From Clostridia bacterium (GTDB taxonomy: Bacteria > Bacillota > Clostridia > Christensenellales > Aristaeellaceae), in NCBI GenBank assembly GCA_017541105.1, contig JAFXZS010000005.1:1-41437 (forward strand): a stretch of 41,437 nt of DNA, in the 5' to 3' direction. The position numbers were made by a program, and so were the translations under genes. This document shows, one piece after another, positions 1 through 7,250 of the stretch (the stretch's first letter is position 1; each line of letters begins with the position of its first letter). The notes below the pieces were generated by a model. That model was given only the letters and a program-made list of their open reading frames with translations, was not told the DNA's origin and ran no database searches.

Positions 1-143
1 AGCACTGCTCTGCATGAATCTGGCAAAGAGGCTCAGGTCTCTTTGTTTTGACCTTCTTTGCTACTGGCTCGAAAACCAATTATCTGCACTCGCTATTCAG
101 GCTGTTGCCTGAAAATAGGGGTGGTTACGGAGCATACTCTACT

Positions 144-409
144 TTATTCCTCTTTCGTTGTTCCGCCGGCGGCATAGCGAACGGGCAGGCAAATCAGAGA
201 AGGCATGGCGGACAGGTGCTTTGAGAGCACGGTGTTAACACATGCTTCGGCGATTTCCGGCACAGGCTGGACGATGGTTGACACAATATAATCCATATTC
301 CCGAACATCCGGATTCCATAAAAACCGATGACCTGCACATCTTCCGGAACACGGATATTCATATTCTTCAGAATGCTGATGATCTGCCCCGAATTGGAGG
401 CAAACTCTT
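144..409 (-). pseudogene. LacI-family regulator, 3' remnant
   Basis: The minus strand reads about 88 codons typical of the end of a LacI/GalR repressor's effector-binding domain: FASN, then RVPEDVQVIGF, then STIVQPVPEIAE, and a tail ending PVRYAAGGTTKE before TAA at 144-146. In this family the segment forms the last part of the C-terminal periplasmic-binding-protein-like lobe. The DNA-binding helix-turn-helix and most of the core are missing. Family similarity stops at about 404-410, exactly where a TGTCCGA repeat starts; the frame stays open further upstream but reads as unrelated sequence. The usual Asp of VIGFDG is Tyr here, a further sign of decay. I infer that an insertion broke the gene. 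Identification as a LacI fragment is fairly secure; the original ligand cannot be guessed. Confidence 0.75.
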
Positions 410-672
410 TGTCCGAAGATTGGGGTTCCCGGTGATAACACCTGTCCGAAAACCAGGGATCCTCTGATTTCGTTGAAAACCCGTTTTCTTCACTGACTAC
501 ACTGGTTTTGGCTGCCTCGCCTCATCTCCCATTTTGTCAATTCTGGTGATTCCTGTGTTTCGGTGTCCGATTCAATGGGTACCCGCTTGAATGCATTGTC
601 CGAATTTCAGGGTGATCGCCTGTCGGTCAGTCGGATTTTTCAAAACCCCAACTGTCCGATTTACAGGGTACA
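410..672 (+). repeat. TGTCCGA...CAGGGT direct-repeat cluster (IS21-like end remnant)
   Basis: Five copies of an approximately 17-base motif with consensus TGTCCGAWTTHCAGGGT start at 410, 443, 564, 597 and 653, all in the same orientation. A degenerate copy (TGTCGG) lies at 621. The 410/443 and 564/597 pairs are each spaced 33 bases. Multiple short end repeats that begin with TG are characteristic of IS21-family terminal regions. No transposase (IstA/IstB) reading frame and no inverted copy of the motif is visible, so at most this is a decayed element end or nested ends. An operator array for some regulator is the alternative. Confidence 0.55.
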
Positions 673-750
673 GTTTAAAAATACTAGGACTTGAAATTGA
701 ATTCCGTTTGTTTTAATGAAAGATATGCGACAGAACCTATTTCTTTTCAC
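673..750. other. AT-rich intergenic spacer
   Basis: No reading frame, RNA gene or repeat is recognisable between the repeat cluster and the promoter palindrome. With the repeat cluster it makes about 340 bases without a gene. Confidence 0.6.
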
Positions 751-797
751 TTCTACTGAAAAGTTTGCTTGACTCATGCAAAACTTTTCAGTAGAAT
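751..797 (+). promoter_or_regulatory. Promoter embedded in a large inverted repeat
   Basis: The left arm TTCTACTGAAAAGTTTGC (751-768) pairs with the right arm at 778-796, a near-perfect inverse with one extra T, across a 9-base loop. A sigma-A-like promoter is superimposed: -35 TTGACT at 769-774 occupies the loop and -10 TAGAAT at 792-797 sits at the end of the right arm, with a 17-base spacer. The start of transcription would be about 804 and the ATPase start codon is at 827. The geometry suggests an operator that occludes the promoter, or cruciform-dependent control. Confidence 0.7.
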
Positions 798-826
798 GAC
801 GTTGATGACCTTATCAGGGGGAATGC

Positions 827-2023
827 ATGATGATCATCCGCCATCATTATATTGACAAGATTCGTCCATTCTATGACAGCGATTTGATCAAAGTTATCAC
901 CGGTATTCGGCGATGCGGCAAATCTGTAATCCTGTCTCAGATCGAAGAAGAGCTGCGGACAATTGGGAAACCCGTCCTCAGCCTGAATTTTGAACTGATC
1001 GAGTACTCTTCTGAGATTCCTGATGCTAAAGCATTGGTCGCATATGTCAAAGAAAGAATGCCACATGATCAGAAACTGTATGTCTTTCTCGATGAAGTTC
1101 AATTAGTGGATGATTGGAATATCGCGTGCCGTTCCCTGCGGCTTGAAAATACTTCACTGTTTATTTCCGGAAGCAATTCCAGACTGTTGTCGAAGGAGTT
1201 TACAAAGGAACTCAGCGGGAGATATGTTTCGTTTTGCATCCGGCCTTTTGTCTATAAGGAAATCACTGAATATGCTCATGAATTGAAAAAAGAATACAGT
1301 ATCTCTGACTACCTGACTTATGGCGGTTTTCCTAAGGTAATCGAGCAACCGGATAAAACGTCAATTGTTCAATACCTGAATGACTTGAATCAGACAATCG
1401 TTATTAGTGACATTCAGAACAGATACAAAATCCGAAAAACGGAACTCTTTAAGCGACTGGTAAACTACGTCCTCATATCAAATGCCAGGATCTTCAGTGC
1501 CAGTTCCATTCAGCATTACCTTTCTTCGGAAAGGCTGAACTGTTCCATCAATACAGTAATGAAATATCTTTCCTATCTGGAGGAGGCATATGTTGTTCGC
1601 CGGGTTCCGCAATATTCCACCAGGGCAAAGCGGGAACTGGCCTTTTATGTAAAACTGTATGATGAAGATGTATCCTTCAACACAATCAGACAACGCAACA
1701 GAATACCCGACCTGACGCACAACCTGGAGAATATTGTATTTAACGAACTGATATACATGGGATATGAAATATCCGTGTATAATAATAAAGATGGCAGGGA
1801 AATCGACTTCCTTGCACAGAAAGATCAGAAGGAATACCTGATTCAGGTTGCATACTCTATTGTGGACGATTCTACACGGCAAAGAGAGTTCGCCCTGTTC
1901 AACGTCCTGGATCAGTCCCGAAAAAAGATCATTATCACAAACGATGATTTTGATTTCTCGACCAGCACCGTACAGCATATTTCATTGTCACGCTTTTTAT
2001 TGATGGATCAATTGGCTTTTTAA
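827..2023 (+). CDS. AAA+ ATPase with DUF4143 C-terminal domain
   Basis: This 398-residue protein has the layout of the AAA_14/DUF4143 ATPases. Walker A is GIRRCGKS at residues 26-33, Walker B is YVFLDE at 85-90, and a sensor-like FISGSNSRLL segment follows. The C-terminal part, with NIVFNEL and GREIDFLA, resembles a restriction-nuclease-like fold. These ATPases are widespread and often multi-copy in gut anaerobes; their cellular role is not established and proposals include defence or mobile-element maintenance. Start codons at 827 and 830 are adjacent (ATGATG), preceded by CAGGGGGA. The gene is AT-richer than the genes after 3.8 kb, sits between decayed sequences, and has its own palindromic promoter, all suggesting an independently acquired single-gene unit. 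The family call is firm; the function is unknown. Confidence 0.88.
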   Translation: MMIIRHHYIDKIRPFYDSDLIKVITGIRRCGKSVILSQIEEELRTIGKPVLSLNFELIEYSSEIPDAKALVAYVKERMPHDQKLYVFLDEVQLVDDWNIACRSLRLENTSLFISGSNSRLLSKEFTKELSGRYVSFCIRPFVYKEITEYAHELKKEYSISDYLTYGGFPKVIEQPDKTSIVQYLNDLNQTIVISDIQNRYKIRKTELFKRLVNYVLISNARIFSASSIQHYLSSERLNCSINTVMKYLSYLEEAYVVRRVPQYSTRAKRELAFYVKLYDEDVSFNTIRQRNRIPDLTHNLENIVFNELIYMGYEISVYNNKDGREIDFLAQKDQKEYLIQVAYSIVDDSTRQREFALFNVLDQSRKKIIITNDDFDFSTSTVQHISLSRFLLMDQLAF

Positions 2024-2118
2024 CTTTGAACTTTTGATATAAAGGGAGCAACTGTATGAGCGAACGAAATGCTGAATAATCCGTCTAAATAATGAATCCG
2101 CGTGGAAAGCGGGGGAGT

Positions 2119-2431
2119 TGACCGCGGGTATCAGAAACGATTTATCCTTCCGGCATACTTGCTCTTGCATTGGCAAAAAAGGATGACACACCGAAGAAAA
2201 GGGCCTGGGAAGAAGCGATTCCAGAGTTCAGACGATTTAACATCGTAGAGAATGAGGTGCGTAGTGTTGTCTGAAAACAGCAGAGTTTTTACGAAAGACA
2301 ATATCAACTTGTTTTTTCGGGATCTTTCCAAAGAGTATAAGCGACTTGGAGGGAAAAACACACCAGTAAAATGCTTGTTTGCCTTTCATTTATCCCGCGT
2401 ATATAGTAAAATTATGAACGGAAAGGTATGA
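2119..2431 (+). pseudogene. Decayed two-gene operon ending in a DUF6036-type nucleotidyltransferase head
   Basis: Two short frames overlap here. The first (about 2119-2273) reads SGILALALAKKDD and RAWEEAIPEFRRFNIVENEV before TGA at 2271-2273; I do not recognise it. The second starts at TTG 2267 (alternatives GTG 2264, ATG 2252; GAGG at 2254-2257) and reads NLFFRDLSKEYKRLGGKNTP. That matches my recollection of the N-terminus of DUF6036 nucleotidyltransferase-like proteins, which normally continue into an ILIGGAA active-site segment. Here the similarity stops after about 35 residues and the frame ends at 2431 after 54 codons. The stop of the first frame overlaps the start of the second, as in translationally coupled pairs. 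I infer a deletion remnant. Confidence 0.5.
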
Positions 2432-2471
2432 AAGGAACGGTAAAGCTATGAGAAACAGGAGGGTGTTTGTG

Positions 2472-3671
2472 ATGAAAAAAATCTGTTTGCTGCTTGTGCT
2501 GTGTTTGTTGGTGCCGGTATGTACAGCTTTTGCAGAAACGTCAGCTGAGGTATCCGACCTGATCAGACAGGCTCAGGAAGCTCTGGAAGCTTCGGACTAT
2601 GAAACGGCTGTTCCGCTTCTTCAGACGGCTACGGATGCAGGGAATGACCAGGCGCAGCTCTGGCTTGGAAACTGCTATGACGCAGGGACGGGAGTTGAAC
2701 AGAATGCCGAAGAAGCGGTGAAATATTACCAGCTCGCTGCGGACCAGGAAAATATCGCGGCAATCTATAATCTTGCGTTCTGCTACCTGGATGGACGCGG
2801 CGTTGAGCAGAATGCCGAAAAGGCTGAAGAACTGCTGAAGTCCTGTGCCGACAAGGGAGACACGGATTCACAGTACGCGCTGGGATATATCTATCTTTAC
2901 GGAAGCGGCCTGAAAGAAAATCAGGAAGAGGCGGCAAAATATCTGCAGATGGCTGCAAGCCAGGGGAATGGCCCTGCCTGCTATTACCTGGCCCTTTGCC
3001 TTGAAAACGGATGGGGTGTGGAACAGGATCTGCAGAAGGCGGCGGAGAATTACAAGCTGGCCGCTGATCAGGGGTTGGACTGCGCTCAGTATAACCTGGG
3101 CCTCATGTATCAGTTAGGCAATGGCGTGGAGCAGGATTACGAAAAGGCATTTCAATACTACAGCCTGGCTGCCGCGCAAAATTATCCGGAAGCGCTGACA
3201 GCCATGGGATTCCTCTATGGCCAGGGCTTAGGAACAGAGCAGAATCTGGAAGAGATGCTGAAATATTACAACCTGGCGGCTGAATACGGGGAGCCTATGG
3301 CACAGTTTAATCTCGGATGCTGTTATCGCGACGGAACAGGGGTTGAGCAGGATTATGAAGAGATGATGAGATATTTCCTGCTTGCAGTTGAACAGGGGAA
3401 TGCCAATGCGCAGTTTAACCTTGGGTTCAATTATTACGTAGGGCAGGGAGTGGAGCAGGATTATAACGAGGCGTTCCGGCTCTTCCAGCTGGCGGCGGAC
3501 CAGGGATTCCCTGTTGCCCTGTTTGCTGTCGGAGACTGTTACTATCTCGGAACCGGTGTGGAGAAAGATCCGGAGGCTGCCAGGGAATGGTATCAGAAGT
3601 CCCTGGATGCCGGATATGAACCGGACGCGGAAGACCAAAAGCACATGGCAGATGCGATGGGAAAAGAATAA
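2472..3671 (+). CDS. Secreted Sel1-repeat protein
   Basis: The 399-residue product begins with a Sec signal peptide (MKKICLLLVLC, likely cleavage after AFA, residue 21). It then consists almost entirely of Sel1-like (TPR-related) repeats of about 36 residues. Nine units carry the GxGVEQ(N/D) turn or a variant, preceded by a partial helical pair. Sel1 repeats form an alpha-solenoid that binds other proteins; no catalytic domain is present. ATG 2472 is preferred over in-frame ATG 2448 because AGGAGGG at 2457-2463 lies 8 bases before it and the signal peptide starts there. A weak promoter (TTTCAT, 17 bases, TAAAAT at 2407-2412) lies upstream. There is no lipobox, so it is probably released or periplasm-like. 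The binding partner is unknown. Confidence 0.88.
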   Translation: MKKICLLLVLCLLVPVCTAFAETSAEVSDLIRQAQEALEASDYETAVPLLQTATDAGNDQAQLWLGNCYDAGTGVEQNAEEAVKYYQLAADQENIAAIYNLAFCYLDGRGVEQNAEKAEELLKSCADKGDTDSQYALGYIYLYGSGLKENQEEAAKYLQMAASQGNGPACYYLALCLENGWGVEQDLQKAAENYKLAADQGLDCAQYNLGLMYQLGNGVEQDYEKAFQYYSLAAAQNYPEALTAMGFLYGQGLGTEQNLEEMLKYYNLAAEYGEPMAQFNLGCCYRDGTGVEQDYEEMMRYFLLAVEQGNANAQFNLGFNYYVGQGVEQDYNEAFRLFQLAADQGFPVALFAVGDCYYLGTGVEKDPEAAREWYQKSLDAGYEPDAEDQKHMADAMGKE

Positions 3672-3721
3672 ATGTGAAATAAGCCGGTAGGGGTTCGGAT
3701 ATGGTTCATGCTGTTCTGCTT

Positions 3722-3754
3722 GGCTCGAGACCTTAATTTATAAGGCCTCGAGCC
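3722..3754. terminator. Stem-loop between convergent genes
   Basis: GGCTCGAG at 3722-3729 pairs with CTCGAGCC at 3747-3754, and the stem extends inward through ACCTTA/TAAGGC with an AT-rich loop. It lies between the ends of the Sel1 gene and the VOC gene, so it could stop transcription from both sides. The flanking T-tracts are poor, so it is a moderate call. Confidence 0.5.
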
Positions 3755-3832
3755 ATTTCTCGTTGCCCAAATAAACGGATACAACCAGCACTTTGGATTG
3801 TTTTATGTTTGGATACAGGCAGATGAAGGGCT

Positions 3833-4300
3833 TTACGCCTTTTCATAGCTTTCCAGAAGCTCCACGATGCATTTGAGCTCCGGCGCATCCAGGTAGTTGT
3901 ATTCTCCGCCGCCATCGCCGTAGGTGCCGTGCTGGACCAGCCTGAGGCCTGCAGCCTCCGCTCTGGCCACCTGGGCTTTGGAATCTTTGACCTGGAAAGC
4001 CAAGTGATGCATGCCTTCGCCATGTTCATCCAGGAACTTCCGCCAGGTGGAAGGCGCTTCGTTGGGCTGGATCAGCTCGACCTGCAGGCCGGGCCCGACA
4101 TCGAAGAAAGCCAGCAGGGAGTTTGCTTCCGGCGCCGGCTTGCCCTCATACTCGGTGCGGGTAATTTCATAGTCGCCGCAGGGCTGCGTCGGAGGCACAT
4201 CCACCCCCAGGAAAGCTGCCCATTTTCTTTTTGTTGCCTCGATATCCCTGACGATAAAGCCTACCTGGGCCACAAGATGCGTTCCGACAATCCCTGCCAT
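3833..4300 (-). CDS. VOC (glyoxalase/methylmalonyl-CoA epimerase-like) protein
   Basis: This 155-residue protein contains two beta-alpha-beta-beta-beta vicinal-oxygen-chelate modules. Expected metal ligands appear in LQVELIQP (Glu), GMHHLAFQV (His) and CIVELLE (Glu). The first-strand ligand position, usually His in xHVG, is Gln here (VAQVGFIV). The layout is closest to methylmalonyl-CoA epimerase or lactoylglutathione-lyase-like members, but substrate cannot be set from sequence. It is downstream of the AraC-type regulator on the same strand with a 72-base gap and probably shares its transcript; CGGAGG precedes the start. The Gln substitution may alter metal affinity but still permits chelation in this superfamily. 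Confidence 0.8.
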   Translation of the reverse strand: MAGIVGTHLVAQVGFIVRDIEATKRKWAAFLGVDVPPTQPCGDYEITRTEYEGKPAPEANSLLAFFDVGPGLQVELIQPNEAPSTWRKFLDEHGEGMHHLAFQVKDSKAQVARAEAAGLRLVQHGTYGDGGGEYNYLDAPELKCIVELLESYEKA

Positions 4301-4371
4301 ATGCGTTTTCCTCCGATCGTTCGCTTATATATTTCCAGGGAGAAACATCCCCGGTGCGGGTGATGAAAATC

Positions 4372-5232
4372 CTATTGTTCCATCCGCAGCACCCGGTATT
4401 CTCCCGGGGGCATGCCCTTTTCCGCATGGAACACACGGTTGAAGTTGGAGATGCTCTGGAACCCGGAAAGCATGGCGACCTCTGTCATGGTTTTTTCTTT
4501 GTCCGCCAGCAGTTCCGTCGCTTTTTCCAGGCGGATCATGTTGAGCCACTTGCTGTAGTTCATCCCGGTCACGCTGCGGAAAATCCTGGAAAAATACTCC
4601 TTGCTGATGCCCGCCATTTCCGCCATGGCGCCCTGTGACAGGTTGTCTGCCGTCAGGTTGTTTTTGATGTAATCCGTCACCAGGATCATCCGGTGTAGCA
4701 CCGAATCGTTATAGGCCGGGGCGGTGCCCTGCATCTCCGGGGCGAATTCATCCTTGCACCGGTCGAGCGTCAGCATGAATTCCATCAGCAGCATACAGCA
4801 GCGCAGCTCCCGGTTCGGCTCAGCGGAAAAGTAGATTTCCTTCATGCTGTCCGTAATGGCCCGGAGCCGCGTAACCAATTCCCGATGGGCGTTGATGCAC
4901 AGCACGTGCATATTCCGATATAAATGCATGATTCGACGCAGGTCGAACAGCGAATTGATAAACGTGTTGCTGAATTGGATGACCAGGGATTCCTTCCGAT
5001 CCGCATCGATAATGGCGTGCATCTCCATGGGCCAGATCAGCAGAAAATCGCCTTCCGTCAATTGATAAGTGTCCCGATTGACCTGAAAAACGTTGGTTTC
5101 TCCAGGCCCTACCAGAAGGATCTCACCATAGGAATGCCAGTGCGCCTGATAGCTCCGGCCCGCGTAGCCGATGGAGAGATTGACGGCGCTGAATCGTTCA
5201 AACCCATAGTTTTCATAGCGGCTGTAATTCAT
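4372..5232 (-). CDS. AraC-family transcriptional regulator
   Basis: The 286-residue protein has an N-terminal cupin-type sensing half (about residues 15-150, with HWHSYGEILL near residue 32) and a C-terminal AraC/XylS double helix-turn-helix (about 180-283, with LSQGAMAEMAGISKEYFSR and GFQSISNFNRVF). Such regulators usually bind a sugar or small metabolite and activate neighbouring genes. It is the first gene of a minus-strand pair with the VOC protein and lies back-to-back with the ABC exporter operon, so either unit could be its target. A good promoter is visible upstream (-35 TTGACT, -10 TTTAAT). The family is certain; ligand and targets are inferred from position only. Confidence 0.9.
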   Translation of the reverse strand: MNYSRYENYGFERFSAVNLSIGYAGRSYQAHWHSYGEILLVGPGETNVFQVNRDTYQLTEGDFLLIWPMEMHAIIDADRKESLVIQFSNTFINSLFDLRRIMHLYRNMHVLCINAHRELVTRLRAITDSMKEIYFSAEPNRELRCCMLLMEFMLTLDRCKDEFAPEMQGTAPAYNDSVLHRMILVTDYIKNNLTADNLSQGAMAEMAGISKEYFSRIFRSVTGMNYSKWLNMIRLEKATELLADKEKTMTEVAMLSGFQSISNFNRVFHAEKGMPPGEYRVLRMEQ

Positions 5233-5267
5233 TTTGGTTTGCTCCGATCATGCTTGCTCACAGTCAT

Positions 5268-5296
5268 ATTAAAACCCAGAGGAAACTCCAAGTCAA
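5268..5296 (-). promoter_or_regulatory. Promoter of the AraC-type regulator
   Basis: Read on the minus strand, TTGACT (5296-5291) and TTTAAT (5273-5268) are separated by 17 bases and lie about 35 bases before the start codon at 5232. The plus strand of the same 275-base divergent gap also carries TTGACA at 5364-5369, but no well-spaced -10 for the ABC operon is clear. Confidence 0.6.
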
Positions 5297-5506
5297 GCTT
5301 TTTTGCTTCTGTTCAAAATATGGGAAGCGGACGGATAAAAAACAGGAAGCGGTTCCGTTTGATTTGACATAGAATAAGATGGGGTCTGCCGCAGGACAGA
5401 TCCCGGAGGCGGAAAACGTAAAACCGGAAACCGGCAGGCAATCAGGAATCCTGGTCCGGTCAGTGCAGACAGGAATCGGGCACAGGCCCGAAAGGGAGAT
5501 AAAACA

Positions 5507-7249
5507 ATGGGAAAGCAGATCCGGTGGCTGTGGGAAAACATGGATAAGCCATTTCGGCGGCGGCATATCATCGCACTTTGCATCTGCGTGGCAAGCTGCG
5601 CGATGCTGCTGGTGAACCCTGCCCTGTCCCGGCGGCTGATTGACGATGTAATCATGGCCCAAAACCCGGATCCGCTGATGGGCATTCTGATGCTGATGCT
5701 GGTATTCAAGCTGGGCAGGGAAGGTACGCGGTATCTGATGGTGATTTTTCTGGAAAAAGCATCTCAGAACGTGATCTTCAACCTGCGCCGCAGGCTGTTT
5801 GAAAAGCTGCAATACAACGACATGCGCTTTTTCGACGGCCACCGCACCGGCGACCTGATGACCCGCATGAGCGCCGACCTGGACTGGTGCCGGCATTTTC
5901 TTGCCTACATTGATTACCGCATCATTGACGCAGCGTGCACCTTTCTGTTTGCCACGGTGTACCTGACCCTTGTGAACTGGAAGCTGACCCTGCTTTTGAT
6001 CGTGATTACGCCGGTGCTGCTGCTGATCACCAAATTCTTTTCCAAGCACGTGCGGCCCCGGTTCGTGTTCATGCGGGAAAAGCTCAGCGATATGAACACT
6101 GCCGCGCAGGAAAACATTGCGGGCAACCGGGTGGTGAAGGCCTTTGCCCGGGAGGAATACGAGAAGGAACGCTTTGAAAAGAAGAACCGCGCCTTCATGG
6201 ACAGCCATCTGCGCATCAACAAGCTCTGGCTTACCTTCTTTCCCATGATCGAACTTCTGGTGAACGCTATCCAGCTGGTGACGGTTTTCGTGGGCGGGCT
6301 CTTCATCATCAATGGCGAGCTGACCCCCGGCGAACTTGCGATTTTTACGGGCCTGAGCTGGGCTGTTTCCAATCCCATGCGCGAACTGGGCAACCTGATC
6401 AACGACCTGCAGCGGTTTTCCACCTCCGCGGCCAAGGTGATGGAGCTGCATTACGGCAAGCCGGAAATCGTGGACATGCCGGACGCCGTGGCGCACGAAC
6501 GCATGCAGGGGCGGATCGAATTCGACCACGTTTCTTTCCGGATCGACAGCAAGCAGATCCTTTCGGACGTGAGCTTCTCCGTACAGCCCGGCCAGACCGT
6601 GGCGGTGATAGGGCCCACGGGCAGCGGCAAAACGTCGCTGATTCACCTGCTGGCCCGGTTTTACGACGCGACGGAGGGCGAGGTGCTGGTGGACGGCTGC
6701 AACGTGAAGCAGTGGAAGCTGCATCAGCTTCGCGGCGGCATCGGCATCGCCACACAGGATGTGTTTCTGTTCTCCGATACGGTGGAGGGCAATATTGCTT
6801 TCGGGAATCAGGAGCTGACCCTCGATGATGTAAAGGATTTTGCCCGCCGGGCTGATGCGGCGGAGTTCGCGGAAAAACTGCCCGAAGGATACGACACCAT
6901 CATCGGCGAGAGAGGCGTGGGGCTCTCCGGCGGCCAGAGGCAGCGCATCGCCCTGGCCCGCGCCCTGGCGGTAAGGCCCAGCATCCTGGTGATGGACGAC
7001 ACCACCTCCGCTGTGGACAGCGAAACGGAAATGTACATCCAGCAGCAGCTTCGCTCCCTGCCATTCCCCTGCACCAAATTCATCATCGCCCAGCGCATTT
7101 CCTCCATGCGGGACGCCGACCTGATTCTGGTTTTGCAGGACGGCAGAATCACCGAGCAGGGCAACCACCGGGAGCTGCTTGAAAAACGGGGATATTACTG
7201 GCAGACCTATTGCCTGCAGTACGGTATTCCCATGAAGGAGGCGGTGTAG
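5507..7249 (+). CDS. ABC exporter half-transporter, degenerate-site subunit
   Basis: A 580-residue type IV (MsbA-like) exporter half: six transmembrane helices (about 1-310) followed by an ATPase domain. Walker A GPTGSGKT is at 369-376 and the signature LSGGQ at 473-477. The residue after the Walker B Asp, normally the catalytic Glu, is Asp498 (VMDDTTSAVD), and the H-loop His is Gln529 (IIAQRISS). This pattern is typical of the non-catalytic subunit in heterodimeric exporters such as the BmrCD and TM287/288 families. It pairs with the next gene, one base downstream. Its intact LSGGQ completes the partner's active ATP site. GGGAG precedes the start. Likely role is drug, lipid or peptide export; the substrate is unknown. 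Confidence 0.92.
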   Translation: MGKQIRWLWENMDKPFRRRHIIALCICVASCAMLLVNPALSRRLIDDVIMAQNPDPLMGILMLMLVFKLGREGTRYLMVIFLEKASQNVIFNLRRRLFEKLQYNDMRFFDGHRTGDLMTRMSADLDWCRHFLAYIDYRIIDAACTFLFATVYLTLVNWKLTLLLIVITPVLLLITKFFSKHVRPRFVFMREKLSDMNTAAQENIAGNRVVKAFAREEYEKERFEKKNRAFMDSHLRINKLWLTFFPMIELLVNAIQLVTVFVGGLFIINGELTPGELAIFTGLSWAVSNPMRELGNLINDLQRFSTSAAKVMELHYGKPEIVDMPDAVAHERMQGRIEFDHVSFRIDSKQILSDVSFSVQPGQTVAVIGPTGSGKTSLIHLLARFYDATEGEVLVDGCNVKQWKLHQLRGGIGIATQDVFLFSDTVEGNIAFGNQELTLDDVKDFARRADAAEFAEKLPEGYDTIIGERGVGLSGGQRQRIALARALAVRPSILVMDDTTSAVDSETEMYIQQQLRSLPFPCTKFIIAQRISSMRDADLILVLQDGRITEQGNHRELLEKRGYYWQTYCLQYGIPMKEAV

Positions 7250-7250
7250 G

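Noticed and set aside
410-672. Possible CRISPR array (33-base repeat spacing)
   Set aside because: Repeats are only about 17 bases, diverged, few, and interrupted by a 121-base gap; no cas gene nearby.
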